Shown here: one piece after another, positions 36,923 to 47,158 of the stretch
How positions within the stretch are numbered: the first letter of the stretch is position 1
Layout: each line of letters begins with the position of its first letter
Assembly: GCF_000972845.2 (NCBI RefSeq)
Contig: NC_040016.1
Span: 22,488,807 to 22,552,806 of the forward strand
Source: Larimichthys crocea
Lineage: Eukaryota; Chordata; Actinopteri; Sciaenidae
Reading direction: 5' to 3'
Length of the DNA: 64,000 bases
Program-made: the position numbers and the translations under genes
The notes under the pieces: model-generated
The model's database searches: none
What the model was told of the DNA's origin: nothing
Seen by the model: only the letters and a program-made list of their open reading frames with translations

Positions 36923-39527
36923 TTGGTTTGTTGACGGTGGCGTAGAGGGCGTTGGCATCAGCAGAGGCTCCAGCAGCAGCAGCAGAAGAAGAAGACGGAG
37001 CTTTCACGGTGGTGTAGGTCACTGCTTCATCATCTTCATCATCATCTCCACCCTGAACCTGTCAAAACAAACCATGAGATGACAGAATAATGTAACTTTG
37101 TGATATCCAGCAGCACATGAACACAACGCTGTGACCAAACAGACGACTCACCCGGGCTTTACCGCCGGGCCTCTGGGTGAAGTTGACGGAGGCGTAGGAA
37201 ACACCACCTTCAGGATCAGCCTGCACAGAGAAGACAACAACATGGCCGCTCAGTAACATTCAGTGCATTTCATCATATTCTGTCTGACTGTGAAACTCAC
37301 CACGTCTTCGTCCGTCTGCGTCTTCTTCCCTGAGGAGACAGAACAGAGTCGACTTTAGCTCCAACAGCAAAAATCCAGATTCATTCATGGAGATGCTTCA
37401 CGTGTGGTCGCTCTCACCTTCAGCTCTGATGATGACCACCACCACGATGATGATGAACACTGCAGCAACCAACGACACAGCGATGATCCACCACAGCCAA
37501 TGACCTGCAAAGAGAAAGTAAAGAAACATTCAAAACTTTCTACTGAACAACAACATGTTCATACTTCAATCCAAACAGACAGAGGTCGGAGAGAATCTAC
37601 TTTCTTTACGTTTAAAGACGTTGCAGAGTGTCGGAGTACTTAAGATCAGTCTTGGTCTCTACACTGGTCTCAAGACCACTTTTTGCAAGTCTCAGATTTG
37701 GACAAAGACGTTCAAGACCACAGTCATGTCCATATATCATCAGAGTTTCACATGAATCACATAATAATGTCTAACTTGTCCCACCACACTTTCATAATTG
37801 ACTAAAAATACATTACGCTTCAGACGGGACGCAACTTTGACTTTGACTTCATGGGGAATCGACGTTGGCGCATCGCTGAAGAGAGCAAACTAATCCAACA
37901 AATCAAAGTCAGCATTTTATAAAGGAGCTCGTTCAAAAAAGAACTGAAAATGAGCTGATGTAACCAATGATAACTATGTGAACAGAAGAAAGCCCGGCTA
38001 ACTAAAGGTCACTCACTACTTCTTCCCAGAGCTTTCAGCTTCACGTCACAGCTGAAACATCAACTGATGAAAAAAAAATTATTTTCTCTGTTTGTTTCTT
38101 CTGTCATTGTGTCGAATCAGTGAGGAACATTTTAAAATAGTGATGAGTCATCAGCCGACATGAAACCATTCACCACATTTGAATATCTCCACAGACAGAG
38201 AGCTATAAAAATGCTGAGTCACCTTTAAGATTTGCTGATCCATTTTTTGCAGGCGCTGTCGTGATGGTTCCTCTTTTTATGCTGCTCTCAGTTGTTGCTG
38301 TTGCTGTTGGTGTTTTGGTTGTTGCTGTTGGTGGTTTGGTTGTGGGTTCTGGTCTTGGTTTTGTTGTCGTGTCACCTGATCAGATGAAAACGAGTCACCA
38401 AACTGTTGAGCACCAAACTCGTGCTGTGATATGACGTAATATTCAAACTTCACATCCATAAAATCAACAAATATTTCAGGTCATCATTCACGTCAGTCTG
38501 AAGTGACTTTAAACAGCTCGACTTATTCTCACCTGGTTCCTCACCTGAGGGCTGAAGTCTGAAGGGAAACAGCTGCACTTTGTAACCATCAGTCACTTCA
38601 CACGTCAGTAAGTCAGAGTTTGATGTGTGAATGAAATGAGAAGTCGTAAAGGTCACAGAGGCAGAGCAGTCAGACTGTGATGTCTGCAGATCTTTGTGAT
38701 GTTCATCCACATCTTTACCCTCAAACAGCCACTTCACTGTGTGTGCACACCATTCATATGTCGACACAGAGCAGGACCACACCACCTGATCATTGATCTT
38801 GTGTTCAGTCACTGGTGAAGATGGAGATAATGTGAGAGAAAGACAACAAGAGTCAAATTCACTTCATCATTATGATCATAATTATTGTGATGTTTCACAG
38901 TTTGAGCTGAAAATATGATGATGGAAATACTCACTGGTAACAACAGACAGATCAACCCCAGAGACTGATTCTAGTATTTGTCTTCGTCCTGGTTTGTATT
39001 GTTGACATTCATAACCTCCAGCATCTTCATGTGTGAGCTTCTTTATGACCAGAGAACAGTTCTGTGTAACACTCAGTCCGTCTGATTTAGAGTTCTCAAC
39101 AATCTGTCCAAGTCTAATCAGCTCTACTGATGCTCTCTGACTTGAATCACTGAATTTCCATATTGTACTGTCACAGTTTTGCTGATCGTCTATCACATCT
39201 TCACAAGGCAAAGTGACTTCCTGTCCAGCTCTGACAGTGAAGTAGAGAACTTTTTTTTTAGCTTCTGTGAAGACGAGCAGAGAAAATGAGAAAATGTCTG
39301 TTATGTTCATAGTTAGTGTGACGAGTTCACTGAACTCACCACGTTAGAAACAATCGACAGGTTTTGTCGTCTCAGTTCAACAAATTGAGCTCATCAAATA
39401 TTTGATCAAGTGAATTAAGAGTAACAAAGTTATTGTCATGAATATCTGTGATATATGTATTCTTACCTGTAAACTGAAGCACCGCGATAACAAACAGAGA
39501 AACTTGAATCCATCTGAAGTCAGCCAT
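36918..39527 (-). CDS. ITIM-bearing Ig-superfamily receptor, copy 1 (complete)
   Basis: Eight exons with GT/AG borders and matching phases: 39467-39527 signal peptide, 38935-39264 first Ig, 38545-38811 second Ig, 38223-38375 stalk, 37418-37504 membrane helix, 37301-37329, 37152-37220 and 36918-37058. They join to 378 residues. The V-type domain has C41 and C107, W56, a DAGGYEC motif at 101-107 and an extra pair C51/C90. The second domain has C144 and C201 plus C152/C179. The stalk (about 220-270) is Thr/Pro/Ala-rich and probably O-glycosylated. The helix is Ile/Val-rich (about 272-296). The tail has ITIMs VSYASV (Y318) and VTYTTV (Y347), an ITIM-like site at Y371 and an acidic run. It is probably an inhibitory leukocyte receptor of a fish multigene family. 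The exact family name and ligand are unknown. Confidence 0.85.
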
Positions 39528-39700
39528 CGTGATTCTGCCTCTCTTCTTCTTCTTCTGACTCTTTAGTGTCTAAAGTCGAGCTTTAGTACAGAGATGCTGC
39601 GTCTGCTTCCTGTGTTACTGTGATGTCACTTCCCCAAAGATACTTTTCATCCAATCCCAGAGCCTGTTCGTGACAGTGATGCGTTCCTTATCTTAGAAAC
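39528..39700 (-). promoter_or_regulatory. Promoter and 5' UTR of receptor copy 1
   Basis: The 150-170 bases upstream of the ATG are nearly identical before copies 2, 3 and 5, which is the main evidence for function. On the gene strand it contains an inverted CCAAT (GGGATTGGATG), a CRE-like TGACATCA, an Ets-like AGGAAGC, and a pyrimidine/purine-biased leader. No TATA box is seen. Confidence 0.55.
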
Positions 39701-40308
39701 AAGAAGAGGAAGCTGATGGTGTGAAGACTGGTCTGAAGTGTGAAGTCCATTTAAAGATTCAGACGTCCTGTGCAGTGGTTTGTCTCTTAGTTTCCATGAC
39801 GCCAGAGAAATGTAGCAAGCTGAGTTACGATAAAATGACAAAAGTATCTCAGGAAACCTCAGGAAGAGTCACAGAGGAGGGATCCCTCTCCCAGGACGGA
39901 CAGACGTGCAATAGATGTCACGTGTACAGAACAATAATGACAGTAATAATATAAGCCCTAACTATAAGCTCTATCAAAGAACGGGAAGTGTTTTTTTAAA
40001 TGTGGTTAACAAGAGCAGCAGAGCTCTGAGCGGTTAACACCGTCCAATAATGAGCAGACACACGTCAAACACATCCAAAGATGGGCAAAGATGTGGAGCG
40101 TGGGTGGAGCTGAAGGAAGCCTGGTTACTCAGACAACACATGATCAAACCTGCTATGACCGAGTGTGTGTTTATATGTTTGTATATTCAACATGAATCCA
40201 CATCACATATATTTAATAATGATGAAGCAACATACTGTCAACGCTGTGATTTACAGAGTTTATGTTGGACAGTGAAGTAAACTGTAGCTGCTGTTAGCTC
40301 ATGTTAGC
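39701..40308. other. Duplicated upstream flank of the receptor genes
   Basis: 39700-39850 is repeated at 48225-48380 and 53765-53925 (aaacaagaagaggaagctga, then gtgcagtggtttgtctctta). It belongs to the duplication unit of the array. The remainder shows no gene. Confidence 0.6.
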
Positions 40309-41345
40309 TCAGTTTGTGCTGAGGAGCAGCAGTTCTACTCTGAGCTCCTCGCGGATGGCCGAGCTTCTCACCCTATCTCTAAGGGAGAGCCCAGCCACCC
40401 TGTGAAGGAAGCTCATTTTGGCCGCTTGTATTCGTGATCTCATTCTTTCGGTCACTACCCAAATCTCGTGACCACAGGTGAGGGTAGGAACGTAGATCGA
40501 CTGGTAAATCAAGAGCTTCACCTTTCGACTCAGCTCCTTCTTCACCACGACGGACCGGTGCAGAGTCCGCATCACTGTAGAAGCTGCACCGATCCGCCGG
40601 TCGATCTCCCGTTCCATCCTTCCCTCACTCGTGAACAAGTTATGGAGGTTTACAGCTGTCGCTCACTGACCTGGATCTACCTGTTCAGGGACGGAGGATG
40701 CAGAAAATACGATCAACACCGAGATGAAACGACACATGACAGCACGTCAATAAGTCAACAGAGCGTGAAGTCACTCATCAACTCAAAAACCAAAAAGTTT
40801 TGTACAGACATGTTAAATAAACACTGTGGCTTTATTTAATGTCTCCTCAGAGGAGGTCATGCACAGTCCGGTACAATGTCTGCAACACCACTGTTCCATC
40901 TCATGCTACATTTTTCCAAGACCCTGGGACACTTGAGCTCTTTCACTTGGGGCAGCAACTCCCTCCCAACCCGGATGTTTCCCAATGAAGAACCATGGCC
41001 TCAGACTTGAAGGTGTAAGCTCTCTTCAATCTGATGAAGCCAACAGAACCACATCATCTGCCAAACCGGACACCTTCCTCAACCGGGCCGCAACTTGAGA
41101 TCACGTCTTTGAATGTCACGGACATGATCTGGTACAAGAGCAACCTTGGCCGAGTCCAAAGACGACTGAGAACATGTTTGATGCTCTAGCAAGAATCTGG
41201 ACGATCCTACAACTCTCACTTTGGTTTTACGAGGATCGGCTAGCTTGTAGTAACGGTCCCGGTACCTCATACTTCTCAGCGCCCCCTACAGGTCCCCCTG
41301 AGGGACACAGGCCTTTCTCCAAGTTCACAAAACACATCTCGACTG
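40309..41345 (-). mobile_element. RTE/Rex3-like LINE relic in two pieces
   Basis: 40309-40640 is open on the minus strand for 109 codons and keeps RRIGAASTVMRTLHRSVVV, IYVPTLTCGHE and MSFLHRVAGLSLRDRVR. 40855-41345 is a more decayed stretch corresponding to upstream reverse transcriptase sequence, recognisable by aligning it with 52200-52700. About 210 bases between them have no LINE similarity. The copy is dead. Confidence 0.75.
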
Positions 41346-42530
41346 GATGGTGGAACTCCCATAAGTCCATGGACTGTTTTGAGGTTTCTGCTCTTCAGGT
41401 TTTATAAATAAAGTCTCTTTTTTGACACGCTGTGCAGTTTCCATGTAAATGTGACAGCATTTCTCTTACAGGTGGCACCGCGACAGTACTATGAATTTAA
41501 ATCACCTCTGTGAGAGTGGCTTTTCTTTTCTAATGAGGACCACGACAAAAATAAGATGTCAGCTTTATTATATGTTTATTTTCTGGTCTTTCTATTCATG
41601 TATCTACCTGGAAACATTTTCTAATCATTCAGTGAAGTTCATAAACCTTGCAGTCGTGCTGGACTCACTAAAGATTTCAAGTATTCGTGTTACACCCAGG
41701 TCAGTCCTCGACTCACACCAGTAACCTCACCAGCTTTCAGGACCACGACTCAGATTCGAGGACATAGAACTGACGATAAAACACCGTTTCCATGCTGCAG
41801 GGGTTCATTTCTGTTCATTTCTGTTGGCCTGCATCACGTTTGTTTGGTGGTTTTTTATGAGTTTGGAAGTAGCTGCTGAGCTTCAGTAATGAGAGTAAAT
41901 GTAATTTGGTCCCCCAGTGATTCGGTAACATCTGAAGGTTCCTCATTGATTACAGATTTCAGTTTTAAAGAGATCAACAGGTTCTGTAAATAAAGACTGT
42001 GTATTCTCCTTCTTTGTGGATGTACAGTATGAATCTAAAATTATTCATCTGTACCTGTGAATAAAAATCCATCTGATTAATGAACACTTCTGATCGGCCT
42101 CCTTCGTCTTGTTTTGTCGATGCTGCACAGACACACCGTCTTGATTAAGCCTTTACACTCAGGAAGGTGTTTGACGGCTCGGCGGCAGACCTTCACATCA
42201 ATAGTGTGCTTTAAACCAGCTGTGTAACTGTGAGGAATGAGGTGTGTTTGGACCTGAGTGGGCTGTGTGGTGCTGGGGGACAGATCCAGGAGATCCAAAA
42301 ACATCTGAGAGAGCTGCTGTCGAGTGTTTTTCATCCAGGGGAACACACACTCATTCATATTTTCACATGGCGGCGGTAAAAAAGTTGCATAAATTCAAAA
42401 TTCAGGCGCTATCTGCAGACTCTCAAACTCTTGACAGCTGTTGAGGGAAGACACAGGGATGGGTGCGCTTGTTTAAAGGCAGGAACATGACAGCTGGGTG
42501 GAGATTTATCTTCACAGCAGAAGTTCAGTT
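41346..42530. other. No gene recognised; one ATG-started open frame
   Basis: The minus-strand frame 42358-42077 (93 codons, true ATG) contains VFPWMKNTRQ, which resembles the hexapeptide region of Hox group 3 proteins. The rest does not resemble a Hox protein, so it is not called as a gene. Nothing else is seen. Confidence 0.4.
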
Positions 42531-42563
42531 CACAGACTGTCTAAAACCTGGACGTAGTCTCCA
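42531..42563 (-). repeat. Single 42-bp minisatellite unit (partial)
   Basis: One copy of CACAGACTGTCTAAAACCTG with gacgtagtctcc after it, the reverse form of the unit at 3271-3429. It is not tandem here. Confidence 0.8.
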
Positions 42564-42721
42564 TGTTGGATGTCTGAGATATATAAAAAGTGTTTACGTT
42601 GGAGTAGGTGGTGAAGCTGAGTTATTATATTTCTGTGCATCCTCTGGTCACTTTGATGAGTTTCTGTTTGTATTAATTATTCCAGTGTCCAATGAGAACA
42701 GAGCAAACTGAGGACAGAGGC

Positions 42722-43184
42722 TGTACGACGAGTTTACAGCAAAGAGTATTAATTTTCCATTATGACACTGTCAGTACATGAATGAATGACAAAACTCAGT
42801 GCGGACCTGAACAGCAGCATTCTTTTATTTGCAGATTATATTGTTACATAGATATATAAAAAAGCTTCTTACAGCAATAAATCATGAAAATGATCATAAT
42901 ATAAAACACAGTCAAACATGAATCATCAGTTATCAATATAAAATAAAAAATGATTGTTTTTGATCCAGTCACTGCTCATTGTGTCTCCAACTCAACCTTA
43001 AAGATGTTACAAGATTATATCAGAATTCAGTTGAACTTTTAAAATTTGATTTTAATTTAAAAATATTACCTGGATTACTAAACTCAGTGCGGACCTGAAC
43101 AGCGGCATTCTTTTATTTGCAGATTATACTGTTACATAGATATATAAAAAAGCTTCTTACAGCAATAAATCATGAAAATGATCA
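42722..43184 (-). repeat. Duplicated receptor 3' UTR, tandem copies
   Basis: The block around gcattcttttatttgcag to attacctggattac matches the 3' UTR downstream of copies 1 and 3. It then restarts at about 43081 (actcagtgcggacctgaaca), a partial tandem duplication with a shift of about 287 bases. The second copy is cut at 43184 by a 3.3-kb insertion and resumes at about 46477. The AATAAA signal is kept in both. Confidence 0.75.
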
Positions 43185-43700
43185 CGTAGCGCCCTGCTAC
43201 AAATCATAACGTTTTGTTCTTTGTGTTTCAAGTTGCTGCTGTTGTTAAGTAAGCTTCACTGACATGCAGAAAGTTGTTTTTGTACTTTATTTGTGAAGGT
43301 GCTAAAATGTCCCATGTTCCTAACGGTCTGTGAATGCCTCATGACGTTCCTTTTGTTTATTTGGGCAGACAGGTGTCAATCTGTTATCAGCCAATCCGCG
43401 CCTGTCAAAGATGAGGGTCACCGACCTATCGGATTCTGAGAAGGGGGCGGGACTAACAAAACGAGCGGGAAACGCTGAGGTTAGTAACAAGAGAAACGCG
43501 GGAAAAATATCAACGCGACAGAGAGTCAGGTGTGTTAAGTTACAGGTGTTAACTTCAAACCGCAGGTATAAAATGTAAATGTGAGCCATGTTTGGAGATT
43601 ATTATTAAATGATGACGCCATTTTCTGTTGTGTATTATGCTAGTTAGCTTAGCCCCCGCTAGCTGGAAGGAAAAGGAGAATATTATGTTTTCTGAGTGAG

Positions 43701-43776
43701 TATGGACATTACGTGAACTAGTGACAGTATGAACAGTGTATGGACATTACGTGAACTAGTGACAGCGTGAACAGTG
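43701..43776 (+). repeat. 38-bp tandem duplication
   Basis: Two units begin TATGGACATTACGTGAACTA at 43701 and 43739. They lie immediately left of the hAT element that starts at 43782. Confidence 0.85.
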
Positions 43777-43781
43777 TATGG

Positions 43782-45136
43782 CAGGGTTCCCACGGGTGCT
43801 TGAATTCCTTGAAAAAGTTTTCAAGGTTGTGAAAATGCTTGAATTTTTTGTGAAGTGCTTGAAAATGCTTGAAATTTGTGTGATGTCTATCTCAGTAAAC
43901 CAAGAGAAAACAAAAATGTTTCCTAAGCGGCTACGCGCTTGATCCGATGCCTTTACATGCAGAACTCAGTTATCATACTCGCTTGGTGTTCTGCCGAGAC
44001 TACTATCACTACAGTAGACTACTATCGACACCTGATACATTACATTCCAGTAAATCAGTGGTCCCCAACCTTTTCCTAACAGCGGACCGGTCAACGCTTG
44101 ACAATTTTACTGCGGACGGGGGAAAATAAAAGACCGCTTGACTTAGACTGGGACTATAACAGAGGGGGACTTACTACTCTATCTACAGTTGGTAGGAGAA
44201 GAAGAAAATATTAATTATGAATGCAAATAACAAAAGAGCGTGGAGAACATGCAGTAGGCATTGTAGCTTGTTGCCCGTGAAATCCGATGAGTCAATTAAA
44301 AATTATCAACCCAAAAATAATTAACAACTACCTCGCACAATTAATTATCTTTTGTAATTTACATTTATACTTAATATTTTCTTCTTCTCCTACCAACTGT
44401 GGATGAAGTAGTAAGTCCCCCTTTATTATAGTCCCAGTCTAAGTCGAGCGGTCTTTTATTTTGAAACGTTTTTTTATTTCGAAATGACCGTATTCTCCTC
44501 ACTTGCGGGAGACTTAGATAATAAATAAAACAGAAATAACTAATTAATTCTTGTGGGGCCCGGTACTGATTGATCCACGGACCGGCACCGGTCCGCGGCC
44601 CGGGGGTTGGGGACCACTGCAGTAAATCATGTCTCTTGTCTGTATTTTGTCTTCCTGGGGCTGGTACAAAGCAAAGCATACTGGTTGATCATCAAGCAGC
44701 ACTAGCATGTATCTTGTTAATGGACAGGGGCAGTAAGTGTGGATTGGGTGTGTGTGATGGTCCTTGCTGTGAAAGGTTTCCACACACTGAAAAGAAATTA
44801 CTCGTCTGCTGATAGACATACTTTAGCCCCCTTCAAGCATTTGTCACTGTTATTGCGCTATGGTAGTTACACAATACACCGCTCACAAGCTGAGAATACA
44901 AGCCAATTCACAATTAGTTAAAAATCAAAACAGTCAATCTACCACCATATGAAATAATGCTAATTAGACCCATATTATTATGCCATACAGTGGCACCGCT
45001 GTGCTTCCCATGACCATCATGGCAAACACAACTAGTAGGCTACCTATTTAAAGGTGCTGGAAAAATGGAAAAACTGGTGCTTGAAGGTGCTTGAAAAGTG
45101 CTTGAATTTGTTCATAAAAAAGGTGTGGGAACCCTG
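43782..45136. mobile_element. hAT-like non-autonomous element, middle layer
   Basis: The ends are CAGGGTTCCCACGG on the left and GTGTGGGAACCCTG on the right, an inverted terminal repeat typical of hAT elements. Both subterminal regions are rich in gcttgaa and tgcttgaaaa repeats. Without the inner element it is about 0.78 kb with no transposase. An 8-bp target duplication is not evident (gtgtatgg against tgaatagt), so its borders or flanks have changed. Confidence 0.75.
44056..44619. mobile_element. hAT-like non-autonomous element, inner layer
   Basis: A 15-bp inverted terminal repeat CAGTGGTCCCCAACC lies at both ends, flanked by a perfect 8-bp target duplication CAGTAAAT (44048-44055 and 44620-44627), the signature of hAT integration. 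It has no transposase. Inside, arms at about 44123-44216 and 44355-44462 are inverted copies of each other (gaccgcttgacttagactgg in the left arm), so it could fold into a long hairpin. Confidence 0.9.
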
Positions 45137-45181
45137 TGAATAGTGAGTTTATTAATGTTGTGAATTTCTACCTAGTGTGCC

Positions 45182-45371
45182 TCAAGCCTACACGCCGCCC
45201 GCCTGCCTGCCGCCACGCATGCTGCTGCTGTAGAGGGCGCTCAGGACTTCGCTGTCGCTAGGGGAACCTGCTGATGCACGGACGTGTGGTCAGGACCAGT
45301 TTCTTCATCTCGCGTCACTTTTCCTCATCGAACAGAAGGTTTGAGGACAACTGACTAGCTGTGTTTCTGAA
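45182..45371 (+). repeat. 185-bp direct repeat, copy 1
   Basis: Starts TCAAGCCTACACGCCGCCC and ends at ctagctgtgtttctga. It is nearly identical to 45882-46062; copy 2 lacks a short internal stretch (ctcatcgaacag). Confidence 0.85.
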
Positions 45372-45626
45372 GCGTCTCTCCACGCCACGGCGCGAGCTTT
45401 CCGTAGCATTTCTATTTTATCCGCGAGCCGCTGCTAAACCTAGTAAATTTCAACAGAGCACTGCGCACCAGACAGGAAATCCGACACAGAATCAACGTAA
45501 TAAACTTACGCCCCCTTTCAAAATAAAACACAATACTCAGTCCATGTAGCTTATCACAACTTCACACCAACGTTACGTCATGACCGGTGGCACCAGGTGA
45601 TCAAAGATCGATCAGAGGGTCTCAAC

Positions 45627-45740
45627 ATGAACGATGAGAAACTAATTGTTGAAGTGGAACAACACACAATCATTTATGACACAACAGAGGCTTTTTATAA
45701 TCTCCTCCACGTCGGAGAAGCAAAGTCAGCTGTTTGTTGT
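45627..45740 (+). pseudogene. MADF-like coding fragment
   Basis: From ATG 45627 the frame reads MNDEKLIVEVEQH, then IIYDTTEAFYNLLH. This resembles the start of a MADF/Myb-SANT-like DNA-binding domain (the usual pattern is a Glu-Val-Glu-x-His stretch followed by Leu/Ile-Tyr-Asp). Such domains occur in companion proteins of Harbinger-type transposons and in host regulators. The frame stays open to 45974, but its later part has no MADF resemblance. Only about 35 residues are recognisable, too few for a domain, so it is called a relic. Confidence 0.45.
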
Positions 45741-45881
45741 TGTTGTTTTCTTTATATACTGTTTATCGCGGGGTCTCGCGTACGTCCAGAATTCTCACGT
45801 GATCTCGTGATCTCGCATGAATACGTCCGGCTCGCTCCGCTGCCGTTCCGTTTCCATTCCGCGTCCGGTGTGAGTCCCGTG

Positions 45882-46062
45882 TCAAGCCTACACGCCGCCC
45901 GCCTGCCTGCCGCCACGCATGCTGCTGCTGTAGAGGGTGCTCAGGACTTCGCTGTCGCTAGGGGAACCTGCTGATGCACGGACGTGTCGTCAGGACCAGT
46001 TTCTTCATCTCACGTCACTTTTCTTCAAGGTTTGATGACAACTGACTAGCTGTATTTCTGAA
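45882..46062 (+). repeat. 185-bp direct repeat, copy 2
   Basis: Second copy of 45182-45371, about 700 bases downstream in the same orientation. The MADF-like fragment lies between the two copies. Confidence 0.85.
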
Positions 46063-46476
46063 TCTCCAAGGAGTACTGAGGAACACGTTTTCACGAGGAT
46101 TCAATTGAGCTCCAACATGCGCGCCAACACATGGTACCATAAAACCCCAGGTATTATTATTTTAATTTTTATTAAATATATTTGCAGTCGAAATGTTTAT
46201 TTATGCTTGATGAATGTGGTGTTGGTAGGGCTAAGGTGTGTTACAGGTATGCATGGGAGGTTGTAAGCTCACATAAACAATATAGCTATAAAATCAGCTA
46301 ACCAGGCCTCTCTGCACTCTAGGCAGGGTCGTATGCTCTAGTTAAAGTAGATATATCCCAATTTCATTATTTCAGTAGACTCCCTCCAACCGGCCTCCCA
46401 TGCATGAGATGTTAACAGGTGAAAAGGGGTTCGCCATGATTATTCTGTAGCAAAATTGAAGTTTAGTGGGAGGGCT

Positions 46477-47158
46477 ACAATCATAATATAAAACACAGTC
46501 AAACATGAATCATCAGTTATCAATATAAAATAAAAAATGATTGTTTTTGGTCCAGTCACTGCTCATTGTGTCTCCAACTCAACCTTAAAGATGTTACAAG
46601 ATTATATCAGAATTCAGTTGAACTTTTAAAATTTGATTTTAATTTAAAAATATTACCTGGATTACTAAAGACACAATGCATTGGTGGGTGGACCAACATT
46701 CTTGTCAACGTCTGCTTCCGTTTTTCATGAAATGGACACTAAAAGAGTGAACTGGCGATGACTGGATCAGAAACGAAAGAAATTCAAACTGCTGAAATTC
46801 CAACAAATCCAGATTTTTTGACCATCTACGATGGACGCAGGATGTAACACACACACACACAGCGGTTAATATATCAACACGAGCATTTACTTTTATCATT
46901 TCAGAAAATATCGGTAAAGCTCGATCTAAACTAGAAGAATTAGTAATGACAGGGTAAGAGGTTTATACAAAAATATACAGCAATTACAACTGAATCTAAC
47001 AACAATAACTTGGATGTCAAAGATTATAATAATAAACTGAGATAATATAATACACAGAAGCAAGCTAAGTCTACATCTATCATATCTATCTATCTATCTA
47101 TCTATCTATCATATCTATCATCTATCATCTATCTATCTATTTACTATCTATCTATCTA
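46477..47158 (-). other. 3' UTR of receptor copy 2
   Basis: Resumes the 3' UTR interrupted at 43184 and runs to the copy 2 stop region. It has many one-base differences from the matching block of copy 3 (48930-49620), mostly losses. The TATC array at 47077-47162 is scrambled. Confidence 0.65.

Larger units (their letters stand above)
43185..46476. mobile_element. Outer inserted element of a nested set
   Basis: The receptor 3' UTR reads ...aaaatgatca before the insertion and atcataatataaaac after it, so the insertion borders are clear. The ends are CGTAGCGCCCTGC and GGGAGGGCTACA, an imperfect inverted match (TGTAGC-type). The only direct repeat is ATCA. Without the nested elements it is about 1.9 kb. 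A TATA-like tataaaatg lies at about 43566. Its class is unresolved: the TG...CA ends and short duplication would fit an LTR, the inverted ends a DNA transposon. A MADF-like coding fragment and an internal 185-bp direct repeat lie inside. Confidence 0.6.

Noticed and set aside
38277..38459. Minus-strand frame with a poly-Gln tract
   Set aside because: It is the wrong frame of the receptor stalk exon. The correct phase after splicing gives a Thr/Pro/Ala-rich stalk (38223-38375).
43774..45144. 8-bp target duplication for the middle hAT-like element
   Set aside because: The flanking octamers gtgtatgg and tgaatagt differ, so only the terminal inverted repeat supports the call.
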